A stretch of 64,000 nucleotides of DNA from Toxorhynchites rutilus septentrionalis (GCF_029784135.1 NC_073746.1:222779882-222843881); one strand, 5' to 3'. Numbered from the stretch's first letter, positions 45,244 to 56,606 are shown. The notes: generated by a model not told the origin, from the sequence alone. A program made the numbers and translations.

Positions 45244-46254
45244 GTTTTTCAAGTAGAATCGTATGTAGATTCCGTTTCTAAATGGATTTCTCAAAACATT
45301 GAAATTTAATATTTTTTTCAAAATTCATGCCTGACGAATTTCATGCCGACTCGACTGGTCGTTGGCAGCACCATCTCAGATAGCAGTGAAACGTTGTGGG
45401 TGTAAACGCATGGGTCTTTTAAGCACTTTTGCATGCTTGAAATAATCAACAAAAAATTCGACAATTTTTTGGAAAGATTCAAAAAAATTTTCTTGATTTT
45501 TCACAAAAAAAATATAACTCAAAAACTATAATGCTTACAAAAGTCTGGTCAAAGAATAAAATCTAGGAAATTATTCAGAATTTCATAAAAAATACTAAAG
45601 GTTTTTTTTCGTTGAAAAAAAATTAAAAATTAAAAATTTATTTTTACCAAAAACGTATTTCTCTAAAAAATATATGAGCCCTTACAATTTTAAACAAGTC
45701 GCCCATACACCGAAAGATGAGCACTTTTACAGGGAAATAGTTTTTCTAATAACTTTTGCATGTTTTCTCAGAAAAAAATACAACTAGTCCTAATTTTGTT
45801 TAAAGTAAAGGTAGCGATATAGTGTATTCGACAAATTGTTAGCTCTTATTTAAATATGAACTTTCGTCCAAGACGTCAACTTTCTATCTTTTATAGTTTC
45901 TGGAATATAAGATATTTTTGAATGGAGACTCCTGAAAAAAATGTTTTACCCGTAACATTTTCGTGTGTAAATTTTCGCGTTTGTCATGTTCTTGACGTGT
46001 TTCTTAATAGAAAAAAGTTTGCAGAGCATGTCAATCGCGAAAATTTATACATAAAAATGTTACAAATTAAACATTAGGAGTAATTTTTCAAAGAAAAGCA
46101 TGCAAAAGTTGTTGTTCGAAAAATTCCCTGTAAAAGTACCCATCTTCCGATGTATGGACATTGAATGGACTGTTCATGTCTTTTTTTTCAGACTTAAAAA
46201 AACAAGTTTTCGAGAAAAATTAATTTTAACCTTCAAAACATTGTTTTTTTTTGG

Positions 46255-46740
46255 GGGGTCTCCGTAGCCACATTGGTTGCGCGTTCGCTTAGTAAGCGAT
46301 CGATCGTGAGTTCAAAACTCAGGGCCCTCATTGACCATCTTTGTGTTGTTACAGAATAGCTACGTCCACGCAACAATCATCAGCGATGGAGATCGATCCA
46401 CGGTCGAAATAAGATCGATTCATCCATACAACTGCTCTGCTCTGCAAGACACATCGGGCTGCTGTTCTATAAATAACTCAACAATGATGAATCCAACTGT
46501 CTCCGCTGTCCGGTCTAACTGGATAATGGAAGAACAGAACGAAAACTCTTACGCCTATATGGCAACTGTGTAAATGTGTACCATATGCAATGGTATAGAA
46601 GGGAATACTCTAACGCCGAAAACATGGCAACTGTGTAATGTGCTAATTATAGATATGATAAACATGTGACATGTACACGATTGAAATTCGGCTCTGTAAC
46701 AGCCAAGATGCTAATGAGCCTGAAATAAACAAAAGGGATA
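46255..46740 (+). mobile_element. tRNA-headed SINE with LINE-like 3' tail
   Basis: The head has an A box TAGCCACATTGG (46265) and a B box GAGTTCAAAACTC (46308-46320), with a hairpin-like GCGTTCGCTTAGTAAGCG between them. A body of about 330 bp follows, in which ATGGCAACTGTGTAA occurs twice (46559 and 46624). The 3' end is ATTCGGCTC (46686-46694), 21 bases, GAGCCTG, AAATAAAC and an A-rich tail, closely matching the tail of the full-length LINE. ACATT with a T-run lies on both sides as an imperfect target duplication. The 80-codon frame inside is not a gene. Confidence 0.8.
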
Positions 46741-46922
46741 AAAAAAAACATTTTTTTCATATAATTTTTTTGAAAATTTGGAAGATATACGTTTTTGGAA
46801 AAAATGAAATTTAATTTTTTTTTCAGTGAAATAAAAAAATTGAAAATGTGAAAAATATGAACTTTTGAACAATTTCCTACATTTCATCATTTGACCGGAA
46901 TATTGCAGGTATCATAATTTTT

Positions 46923-47221
46923 AATTTTAATTTAATTTAATTTATTCAAAAACGTCAACAGGCTTTACATAAGTGCCCTAATGATCGACCTTACTACTAA
47001 TCTACAAATACTTCTTAAAACTAACTTATTGGTAAACTAAATCTATGTGAGGACTACAGAGTACAGAGCTTTAAGGGACGAACGAGAAAGATGACAATCG
47101 AAACAGGAACTACATCGGTTAAACACACGACACATACTAGAAACGGGTTCATTATAACCGTAATTAGTGCGTGATGATGGGAGGAACAAGAAATTATTGG
47201 TACGCAAATAACGCCGGCTAA
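46923..47221 (-). mobile_element. 5'-truncated CR1/jockey-group LINE copy
   Basis: On the minus strand the copy starts in the C-terminal coding part (FLPSSRTNYGYNEPVSSMCR followed by VFNRCSSCFD), compared with FRRTNHGYNSALLGLQRLFNR in the 41.8-kb LINE. It ends in a 3' UTR with TCATTAGGGCA and CCTGTTGACG and an AAATT-rich tail. ATCATA(A)TTTTT flanks it (46911-46922 and 47222-47232). It inserted into the right arm of the foldback element. Confidence 0.88.
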
Positions 47222-47614
47222 ATCATATTTTTGTAAAAAAACAAGAAAAAGTTTGGCGAGAAGTAGTCTAATTTTTCTTTGATTATTTCAAGTATGCAAA
47301 GTTTCTTAAATGTCTCATGTCTTTACAACCACAATGTTTCACTGCTACCTGGGATAGTGTTGCAAACTCCTCAGACGAGTTGACATGCAATTCGTCATCA
47401 GCTTTGTGGTGAGTTCGATACGGCACCCTTATGTGTCAAACTTTATAATATTTTTAAAAATTTTTTAAGGTATCATGTTTTGAGTTTTAAACTTTTTTCA
47501 TATTAACCGAACCAAATACAAACGCTTCGATGGATCACGCTCTATTGAGCGTCTCAGCGTCTTGTGATATGAGAGACTCGATGTTGTACGTGTTAATTTA
47601 AATTCTCGAGCAAT

Positions 47615-47855
47615 TTTTATAAACGGTGTATTTAAAATGTTATTGTTAGTAAATATTTATTTGATTTCACAATAACTTTTCTGTGTATCATATTTCCCTC
47701 ATACGTGTGGATTTCGAGTGATGATTTTTTACAAAAAAAAGTCAGTGATTTTAGTTACACGCGCTTAAAAAAAATCAATCACAATTAAAATTTGAGAGAA
47801 ATCGGAAATGGTCGCGTCAAGATCAGCTGTTTATCGAATAATTTGACGTGGAATT
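47615..47855 (+). repeat. Dispersed repeat shared with 23.8-24.1 kb
   Basis: Partner of the repeat described at 23815-24110. It starts right after the foldback element's flank, which suggests the two may belong to one larger dispersed unit, but the 23.8-kb copy has no foldback. Confidence 0.5.
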
Positions 47856-48085
47856 ATTCATTACAAACACAACCAATATCTGTGATATGAAACTATTTAC
47901 TTCATGTTATTTGGTTACTTAAAACCCTTATAACCCAATATTAACATGCTTACTTAAACATTCGCTATACATTTTCCAATATTTGCACAAATTCTCCTTA
48001 TCATAATATAAAATTATTATCAGACACTTATCAGACACGAATGTTGTTCAATATTCTCTTACAATTTGCGAAAAAAAAAACTAAA

Positions 48086-48093
48086 AACTGAAT

Positions 48094-48134
<41 letters not shown>
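48086..48134. repeat. (GA)n microsatellite
   Basis: About 24 GA units with one AA interruption, running into GAAC repeats. Confidence 0.95.
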
Positions 48135-48138
<4 letters not shown>

Positions 48139-48453
48139 CGAACAGATTGAGTTGTCAAACTGATGTCAACAGTTATAGCTTCTTCCCATTTAAAAGTATT
48201 CGAACGAAAATAGGATTCGTTCGAACGAATAATTCTTGTAAGCTCGAACGAACAATTCTTGAAGGTTCGAATTGATTGAACTGCTTCGGACGAACGCCAC
48301 AGGAAAACGAATGGAGAAAACTTTTGAACGCAACTGATTCGACCGAAAGCAAGGACAATGGTGAAAATTTCCAGATTAATTCTCAGCTTTAGCTTATTGA
48401 GTTGGTTGATCGCTGTCTATAGTGGAACTAATATTGAAAGTAAGTTAACTTAG

Positions 48454-48486
48454 ACAGGCTTCAAACTTTACAGTTCAATCGCCTCT
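48454..48486 (+). repeat. Dispersed palindrome-ended motif, copy 3
   Basis: ACAGGCTTCAAACTTTACAG followed by TTCAATCGCCTCT, a diverged copy of the motif at 2961. Confidence 0.7.
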
Positions 48487-48568
48487 AATAAAAATTGAGA
48501 CCACAGAGCTGAGCATATTATACCTCTCGCTTAATGCAACGTGACATTGAAGAAATAAACCTAGAAAG

Positions 48569-49785
48569 CTGTCTTGGCACATTTTTATCTGTACCAGAGG
48601 GGTTAAAAAACTTCCCCATCTGTACTTTTTTTTCCAAAAATCTGCACCATCGAAAATATTCGAAATATTTACATTTGTAAGTCATTCTTGTGTTTGATGA
48701 TACTTATACATAGTTTTTCTGAATCTAGATTGTATACTATAATTTATTGAAAATTTCGAGCTGCCCGATGTTTAATCAAATCATTTGATCTCAAAATGCC
48801 GTTCATCGTATAGTTGCTGAGCCGGTTTCGAAGCTTATTTTTGTTCTGAATATATTCAGAAAAAAAACTCTTGACAGGTGCCGAGGAGTGAGGCATAGTG
48901 AGAACTTTACAAACAAGACATTGAAGCGCCGAAAATTCGAGACCAACCGTCAATTCATTTTAGACATCCAAATTTGTCCACCAATCCTGCACATGCTCGT
49001 TTTCTGAAACAGTGATTTCCTTGCAGAGTGATTTTATCTTTAGGGTACGGTTTTGATTCTTCAGATCTTGTGTATTCCCATTGTAGAATCCTGGCAACTC
49101 TGCTAACACAACGTTAATGCTCGTCAAATTGGAAAAGTGTATGGGATTAAACATTGTCGCAGCCTTGAGCGTTGGATCATCGAAATCAGATCCAATTTGC
49201 ATGATCAGCTTCACAAAAAACTGCGACAATTATCCCTAGAAATGATCTGCCTTTCGATGTCCATTGTTCTGATAGTTTCTTCTGCTGTTATTCCAAACTA
49301 AAAATTCTTGCCACTATTCGAATGATCTTCAAAGTGAATAGCATTTGACATTGAAGCAACTTCAGATTCCTTGTAGATATTAGTGAGAATGATCAAATAA
49401 AAATCTTTCTGCATTTCGTTTAGCATCGTGAATTCAGGTTTTTCAGCCTGGAACAGACGTTGAATCTGTTGATCTGGGGCAAAACATACATCGCACCAAC
49501 CGACGCGAATCCTTTCAGACGATCCTTGTAAGGAATTTCGACTTTATGAAACCGATCAATCATTGAATTATAAATGCTTCTATGATCAGCTGCACCAAGC
49601 GATTCTGCGGCGTTAAGGTCGTCATGTACCTTAATGTTGCTTTGTTCAAATGTAAGAAATTTCACAAGTGGAAAAAATCTGTACCAATCTCAACTTTTCG
49701 ACGAAAATCTGTACTCTGTACCGTACAGAATCTGTACCAAAAATAACGAAAAAATCTATAACTTTCCAGATAAATCTGGCATCTG
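48569..49785 (-). mobile_element. hAT element, second copy, internally deleted
   Basis: It aligns with the hAT at 7040-9034 along its whole length once that copy's SINE and MITE are removed. Inward ends are CAGATGCCAGATTTATCTGG (right side, 49785) and CTGTCTTGGCACATTTTTAT (left side, 48569). No clear 8-bp duplication remains. The intact alignment is the best evidence for the boundaries of the insertions in the first copy. Confidence 0.8.
48744..49665 (-). pseudogene. hAT transposase remnant, second copy
   Basis: Minus-strand frames in order are FEQSNIKVHDDLNAAESLGA, DHRSIYNSMIDRFHKVEIPY, then FVKLIMQIGSDFDDPTLKAA and TMFNPIHFSNLTSINVVLAE, then MPHSSAPVKSFFSEYIQNKN with the end KLRNRLSNYTMNGILRSNDL. 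The last block is the hAT C-terminal dimerisation signature (PHSSxxVxxxFS...RNRL...I). Stops and frame changes separate the blocks. As in the other copy, the zinc-finger and most catalytic residues are absent, so both descend from a deleted element mobilised in trans (inference). Confidence 0.75.
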
Positions 49786-49789
49786 GAAT

Positions 49790-50730
49790 CATTTAGACCA
49801 AAGAAAAGCAAAAAGCAAAAAAAAAAATTACACAAAAAACTTGCTTATGTTTACTTATGTTTGAAGATATCTTATCATTGGGCTCACCCTTCAACTGAAC
49901 AATTCCTGAGGAAGATAGCAATATCGAGCATAATTTCAATATAAAGTCATCTGTTGATGTTAGTGCTTCGCGAGAAGTTTAATTGAAATCTTCCTCAAAG
50001 ATCATTCATTTAAAGAAAGAAAGTGAAGATAAGTAGAACTGTTCATTACCATCGACAATAGTGAATGTCCGGAACTATGGCTTAGTTTCGAACCATGCTT
50101 ATATTACCAAACCAAGTTCAAAATGTCATAAATTTAGTTTGGAACGAATGTTCCAGGCAACTCATTCAAAGAAAATTAATTTAAGTGGTAGAGAAATATT
50201 CCAACACATTCCAGAGTTTTCATACAACTTTTAGTTGCCACTACGAATGGAACTAGTAATAGAACATTCTAGATACTATCTTCATCGAAACTTTGCTCTT
50301 TTTTTTTGTATTAGTCTTATATACGTTCGGACATAGTTAATCTAAAACAAACAAAACTTTCAATTGGAAATAGTTTTGCCCTGCGCTTTCACAACAAGCT
50401 GTTGTTTTTATTTCATTTCGCTCAACTCATACACACATAAGTAGAAAATACTTTGTCGACAGAGAAGAACTTCAGACGATTTTAATTAGTTAAGTTTCCA
50501 GTGTGGGTAGTTTTTTGTTCGCTCTTCGGTACCGACTTCTGCAGTTACTAATTGAAGTGAAAAGTTGAGGTTATGGGTGTGCCGTCTGAGAAAATGAAAA
50601 GACACAATTATATGCAAATAAAGTTTTCACACCGAGCAGCGAATTGCACAACGAACACAATATCCATATTTGTGAGGGGCGGATGTATTACACGGAATGC
50701 AGAATATCGGGAATAAGAAAAAAATTATAG
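49790..50730. other. Stretch without recognised genes
   Basis: No recognised element or gene in about 0.9 kb of AT-rich sequence. Confidence 0.45.
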
Positions 50731-52327
50731 GAGGTTGTGTCCAAGATACGACCGCATTGTTGACGTAGAACTACGCTGTTATTTTATATAAGTCGCTTGT
50801 TTATACCTTCGGATATTATTCTATAATGCTGTGAAATTTTAGAAACAACAGCTTAGTAGAATAATCTCTGAAATGATTTTTTCATTGTAGAATCAGTTGA
50901 TGATAATTGATTGATGATTCATTCTTGCCCTCGCAAAACAATACACTAGCTGATCGTATGTCGCAATTTATTTCATGTCAATGCATTGAAAATTTACCTC
51001 GAACGCTATTCTGGTGGCCTTTTTCGCAATTGACATAGACTCGGCTACAGTCGATTATATACATGTTGCACCAGCACCATTATTCCACATCTCATGACTA
51101 CATCAATATATCTTTGGCACCACATGGAAACAACAACAATGTCAACACTTGCAACTATCAAATATCATGCTACATGTTATTTAGTATAGCCTCAAAGGAA
51201 TCGCACCTCTAGGCATCGTTCGTACAACGCAAAACAAGCGCCAAACAAGCGTTCGCCATAGCATGCATACAGAGCTATACATTGGTGGCTTGAAATACTA
51301 GGAATATAAACACTTCTCATCATTTTGCGCTATTCTCAAAAGAAACGCTTCTGTTAATATTACTGGCCTCGAAAAAAGTTGCATTACTTTCTCATGCTCG
51401 AAAGAAGCGTAGCTGTCACCCTTAGTGGAGGAATTTTTGCTACTGGTAAGCGAAACCTAATCACATACAAAATTCCAGAACGACATTTACTTTCTTGGTG
51501 ATTAAACAAGCGAAAAAAACACTTTTTGTTAATAACAACCTCGAAAACAGTAGCAATGCTTCATTATGATCAATATTAGCGCAAATGCAATCCTAGTTGA
51601 AGGTAGTTTTGCGACTGGCACGCGAACCCAAAATAACTTATAACATTCCAGTAAGACATTCAAGATGCTTGGTATTCCCCAAATCATTTTTGGCGCACAA
51701 CCTTAACGCCATAACGTCAGTTTTATGCATTGATGCATTCTCAAAGGCACCAACGAAGCCCTTATGATGACGGGAAACAAACAATGTTAACTGCTTTGAA
51801 AAAGACTGAATTATACCACACAGCTTGTTCTCTGCTGTAACACCCATCGATGCGAATTCGCTGATGAGTTTGTCAAGAGCGACCGCCTTCACCAGCAGCG
51901 GGGGGAGCTTGATGTTGGTTGCTGCCTGGGTAACGGCGTTTACATTTTCGACCGACGCGCCGAAGTCGCCTACTTCGCTGTTGTAGCTTATCACTGCACC
52001 AACATCGCGTGCATCATTAGATGACGCTTGCCTCGAAATTTTATTGCCCCTGGCAATGCGTTCGTTTTTTGCAGGGCTCGATCCTGCCTCTTCTCCTTGC
52101 TCATCACACACTACGCGAAGCGTCCAATTTATGACGCGGAAAGAAAAACACAAGATACGAATAACGCGAAAAACGAACAGAATAACCAAACGACGCTATC
52201 CAAGTTGGATTACTACTGGTGGGGTCCAATCTTAGATCGAAGCGCAGCGAAAGCAAAGTGAACTGGATTGCTCAACAGTCCAATGCCGAATGAAAGTTTG
52301 CCTCATTTTCTTCTTCTTTGTTTTTAA

Positions 52328-52358
52328 GAGGCTTTAAACTTTGTAGTTCATTCGCCTC
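52328..52358 (+). repeat. Dispersed palindrome-ended motif, copy 4
   Basis: GAGGCTTTAAACTTTGTAG followed by TTCATTCGCCTC, preceded by TTCTTTGTTTTTAA as at 2955. The GC-rich MITE begins 4 bases downstream. Confidence 0.85.
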
Positions 52359-52361
52359 TAA

Positions 52362-52695
52362 AGGCGCGTCCACATTATGCCGAATGATGCCGATCGGCCT
52401 ATACCAGGCGGCATATTCGGTTCGTTATGTAATGTGGACGCCACATCGGGTGCACGAAGCCGAAGCCTCATCGGATGTACGAATCCGTCACGAACACACG
52501 AAGCACAATGTCGTCAACGCTAATTTACTTCGTTTTGTTTTGGTTCGACTTTCTCGAACCGGACCCACTTGTTTCGGGTTGGGTTCGGTTTGTTTCGAGT
52601 CGGTTTTCGGCACGTCGGCAAGCCCGGGCGGTACGTCCACATTTACTCGGCTTTACCGGGCGGCCAAGGCCGCTCGGCGTAATGTGGACGCGTCT
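52362..52695. mobile_element. GC-rich MITE, 334 bp, TAA-flanked
   Basis: The ends AGGCGCGTCCACATTATGCC and, inward from the right, AGACGCGTCCACATTACGCC are inverted repeats with two mismatches in 22. TAA flanks both sides (52359-52361 and 52696-52698). A 3-bp TAA duplication is typical of PIF/Harbinger-type elements, so that class is the best guess. The two plus-strand frames across it are by-products of high GC content, and no transposase is present. Confidence 0.82.
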
Positions 52696-53211
52696 TAACA
52701 GTTTGCCTCAGCGAGATCCACTGTTTATACTCTAGGCAAGTATTCCCCTTCATTCTTCTACTTTTCCTTTGTTCACGGAGACTTTAAATCCTACGATTTT
52801 CCCTCCGTTGGTCGTCGATAAGTTGCTCGTTATTGACAGCTCTGTTCGGGAAGGCACACAAATGGACAGAACAAATGTATGGGAAAATGGAAACGCTTAA
52901 AGTTATCATGAATTTTAACCATTTACAAACCAGGGGATTCTAATGTATAGCATAATAAACAAATCTTACGGAATTTCCGATTCGTTTAGTATGTAAATCG
53001 CCAAAATCCGTTCGCGGCAAAAATAGTTATTAACGTTAACTTTATTTCATAAAAACGTGACCTGTTTTCTGATTTGGCACCCTTAATGAAAGACGTAGTT
53101 CTACGTCAAAAATAACAAATAAACTTGATTACATTTTTCGGTGGAAACTAATCTCAAGCAATACACTCAAGCGAGTGGTTCTCCAACAATTTGATGTTTT
53201 TGAAAAAAAAA

Positions 53212-54240
53212 ACAAGAAGTGGGTTATATCTGTGATATAACTGCAAGATAGAAGTAGAATTACCGTTGGCTCGGCAATCATTTATTTGAAATTGGATCTG
53301 ATTCAATTCTTAATGCATAAATGAACGAATATTTTGAAAGATTGCTGAAAGTTTTTCTTGTTTTTGTGTGGATGATGAGTATAAATATGGAATTGTTATT
53401 AACATAAAATTCAACTCTTTCGAAACTATTGGTGGTCCCGAAACGAACCGATGGAATTTGAGTGGCCTTATAAAAGCAACTGAAGATGTTTGATATATGA
53501 TTCATCGTGAGAATGACACGAGATTTTTCATGATCGCTCCATACGCAAGATAGAAACTGAGAGCGCCATTTCACGGTGAAAACGAAATAAAGTCTATATA
53601 ACCTTGCATAAAATTCATTTCGCTTTTATAGTGATGTGGCAATTTTTCATGACTGTTCTATGCTAAAGCAGAACAGAAACTGATGCTATTGGATTGCATC
53701 ACGGGAACACCAAGCCGAATGCGTAAATGGGTGCGAATATTCCTTCGCTCGAACGCATTCACACGCAAACAATTTTTCATGACTGTTCCATGCGAAAGTA
53801 GAACAGAAGCTGATGCGAGTGGAAGTACTCACGCCTTGCGTGTGTCCGCTATGGTTTCCCAAACACTAATGCAAGCGAGCAAAAGAAATCACAGCTTACA
53901 TGCATTCGCTATGACGGTTTCTTCAGGTGCCTAGATTTTGTGTCCGTGTTCGGGAAAACATTGCGATCACCAATCATCATCAATGAACTAGATTGTTATG
54001 ATTTCAATAGCTTGCTTTCAAAGCAATTTTTAAGCTATTGAAATCATTTTTTGAACCAATAAGTGACAATCATACAATTCGTTGACATTTTATCTTTCGG
54101 ATGAAGTGATTATTATACCACACCATTCAGCTGGTAAAAAGGTATTAATGTTCAAAACCTTGCAGTCCAGCGTAACTCTCTCGTTTTCGAAACTTTGAAC
54201 TTACACCCCGGTACAGAAATGAAAGACGTAGTCCTACGTC
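53212..54240 (+). repeat. GACGTAG-end repeat, copy 8
   Basis: It starts with AAGTGGGTTATATCTGTGAT ATAACTGCAAG (palindrome at 53222-53241) and ends with GACGTAGTCCTACGTC at 54225-54240. The subrepeat with TTTTTCATGACTGTTCYATG and AGCAGAACAGAARCTGATGC occurs near 53522 (diverged), 53641 and 53770, period about 125 bp. The interior matches copy 1 in reverse complement. It lies head-to-tail about 105 bp after copy 7. Confidence 0.8.
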
Positions 54241-54244
54241 AAAA

Positions 54245-55700
54245 ATCATGATTTGTGGAGGTCTGCGAAAAAGGTCAGCGCTGATCTCAGCAGAAATTAG
54301 ATCACCTTTTGTACTGTGAGAACCTTCAGAAAATAGGCGAGTTTTGGACACGGAGTGTGGTGAAATTTTTCAAATTAGATCAAAATGATTCATTCAAACT
54401 TGAAACATGTTCCCTTGGTTGTCATTCGAATTCTTACAATAAATTCGTAGTTCGAGTTCGCGTAATGGATCGTGGAATGGTGTGGAATAAAATGATCGAA
54501 CACCGTTGGGCTATTTTGTACGGTGCTATGTGAAGTCATGGCATAGGGCATCCATGTCTGCGAGCAGTGATCAGAAATTGGACTGCTCGATAGGACTTCC
54601 GTATTTTAAGGAGCGAATGTTATTCGGCCCGTGATAAATGAAAAATGAAAAGAAACTTTTGGATAATATCAGATTTGTGCCAATTATTACCTTTTATCTG
54701 TGTGTTGTTTAAATTTCAAGTCCTTTGTCTCTTATACAGTATGTACTGCTTTTCATAGCTATTCTAGATATTATTCTCCTTATATAACCTCTCCCAAGCG
54801 TCTCGCAGATGCTGACTAGACAGTTTTGTGTTGAGTGTTATTATATAATAGCAAGACAATATGTCGAAGCGATAGTATCACCAGGATATGAAAACTTTCT
54901 GTAGCCGATTGTGTGGTTAAAATAAAATAAACGCACATCCTGCTTGTTGTGTGTTCTCAACTGGCGAACTATATTCCTTCAACGTGTGAAAAATACTTTC
55001 TTGTTTTCGGGATTTGTTTTTGTGACTCACTGAGGAAAGTTTTCAATTGCCAATTGTACGAGTACCGATGATATGCCTATGTATATAATCAGATCGGTGT
55101 TATATCAGTAAAATTGAATTTGCTCCCACAGATTCAACCCCTTCGAGTCAAGTGCTAAGTGAAACACTATCGCACATCGTAGGAAACCACACATATTGCT
55201 GTATTTTGCCCATCCTTGCTGAGATTTTTTCTTGCATCGCTTTCCATGCTGGGCTTTGCTATTCTATGCATGTGTAGCACTTCTCTTATGTTGGGGCGAG
55301 CATCGTTCGTAGAAGTAAACTTTACACAGTCGTAAAGTGCCGATGTACTTTCCGAAAAATATCCAAAGAGCGCTTGGTAATGTAAGGCAATAACAGTTTT
55401 ATGGTTTATCACAGTTCTTGCGGATCTAAAAATTAGCATATCTTATGTTTTACTTTTATAAGTTTATGTTATCTTTCAATTTCCCTTCAACTGCGGAAAT
55501 GCACGATGGAACGGTTTCTTGCATAAATTTTTGTTATGGACATCTACGGTATTTTCTTACGTCCAGCAATCTGAGACAGACCGGATAGATGAAATAAGCT
55601 CGAGATTTGGATAATTCAGAAGCCGTTCTAGGCACAAAAGATGTACAGAATTTATTTTACCGGCCATTAGAGTGCTCTCAGGCACTGAGCCGATTACCAC
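54245..55700. other. Stretch without recognised genes
   Basis: No recognised element. The minus-strand frame 55167-55439 lies next to the protease remnant but shows none of the conserved C-terminal protease motifs. Confidence 0.45.
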
Positions 55701-55714
55701 AGCTACCGGCGGCC

Positions 55715-56345
55715 TTTTTTAATGTTGCTCACGGTTCACGTGCGCATTCTGCTTCCAAGTAGCGAAGCGAGAAAAGTTGGATATTCGATCGAACCGAGAG
55801 CAGCCATTGATTGGGGTAAACAAATCGTGAACGAGTGGTAATGCAAATGAAACCCAACACCGTGATTTGATACAATCGAGTTCATGCTTGGTATATTGTT
55901 TCGAAAAGCACACAAGATTGATAGCATCGTCGAGGTCTTATATTTCGAGCAATAAGTAGGGCTCTGATAGTGGTTTGGTATAGTTTACCCATTCTCAATT
56001 GCTCGTTTCATTCGGTATTATCGACGCCGCTTCGGTCGTCTAGTGTTTCACGGTTTGTTGTTTTACCGCATCTAATTTGTATGTGCTCGAAGGTACACTC
56101 GTTAGTGAGCATCGGGAGCTCGCAGCCAGAATGATCATTCGAATGGCAAATGCTATGTTTAGCCAGTACGTAATTATTGGAAATGAATAAATTGTTACAC
56201 TTAACACTGATTCCACCGTACGTTCCATATGAATATTCACAAGCAGATACTACCCTTGCGATTCGTGTTTTTTCTAATTCAATCAAAATCCTAGTGGAAT
56301 GCAGATTATTACATTTTCCATTACAGATTGGATGAGACGTCATAT
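55715..56345 (-). pseudogene. Probable trypsin-like serine protease (CLIP-type) pseudogene
   Basis: On the minus strand the first frame has SYGTYGGISVKCNNLFISNN followed by YVLAKHSIC, which resembles the region of the catalytic His (CGGxLIxxxYVLTAAHC), with HSIC in place of AHC. It is followed by CTFEHIQIRCGKTTNRETLD, like the VRLGE segment. After a stop, blocks in two other frames read QSPTYCSKYKT, DDAINLVCFSKQYTKH (compare NDIALxRF), and HSFTICLPQSMAALGSIEYP (the ICLP signature), then a possible GWG region. The order matches the fold, but frames change several times and no GDSGG serine motif follows. These enzymes act in mosquito immune and clotting cascades; this copy is dead. The call rests on motif order only. 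Confidence 0.5.
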
Positions 56346-56606
56346 AGTATATATGTTTTTTTAAATAGAATATTGATTTTCATTTACCAGGTGCGCGAGA
56401 TGAAATTGTTCGCTTTTACGATAAAGAAAACTCATATTTTTTAGAAGAACCTCAAGATATGAGTAAGCTGCCTTTGATACTACACATTTCACCCATCTCT
56501 CAGGCAAATTGTAGATTACCTTCCAATATATTTTTTATATCTACGAAAACCATTCGCCGAACCATGTGAGTTCATGTGTCATTGCGGCAAAAAGGTCATA
56601 ACGACG

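Larger units (their letters stand above)
45330..47395. mobile_element. Large foldback element interrupted by a SINE and a LINE end
   Basis: The segment 45330-45800 recurs in reverse complement across 46070-47395. Matching landmarks are AGATAGCAGTGAAACGTTGTGG against the complement of CCACAATGTTTCACTGCTACC (47330-47350), CCAAAAACGTATTTCT against AGATATACGTTTTTGG (46784-46799), and CTTTTACAGGGAAATAG against AAAAATTCCCTGTAAAAG (near 46128). A smaller inner palindrome, 45951-45995 with 46023-46067, lies at the centre. The right arm is longer only because of two retroposons. No protein is encoded. Confidence 0.75.
50732..53107 (+). repeat. GACGTAG-end repeat, copy 7, enlarged by insertions
   Basis: The left end is GGTTGTGTCCAAGATACGACC, then GCATTG and TTGACGTAGAACTACG (50760-50775). 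The right end is GACGTAGTTCTACGTC (53092-53107). Its first 250 bp and last 290 bp match copy 5. The middle is about 1.3 kb longer and contains two diverged direct repeats of about 180 bp (51365-51510 and 51545-51680), an unassigned minus-strand frame and the MITE at 52362. The minus-strand frame 51638-52189 (183 codons) includes IKLPPLLVKAVALDKLISEF, faintly like jockey-type ORF1, but I cannot confirm it. Confidence 0.7.

Noticed and set aside
51638..52189. 183-codon minus-strand gene
   Set aside because: Only a faint resemblance of one segment to jockey-type ORF1; no zinc knuckles and it lies in a repeat. Kept only as a remark under copy 7.
52318..52735. Plus-strand frames of 86-126 codons
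   Set aside because: They cross the GC-rich MITE and its flanks; no conserved motifs.
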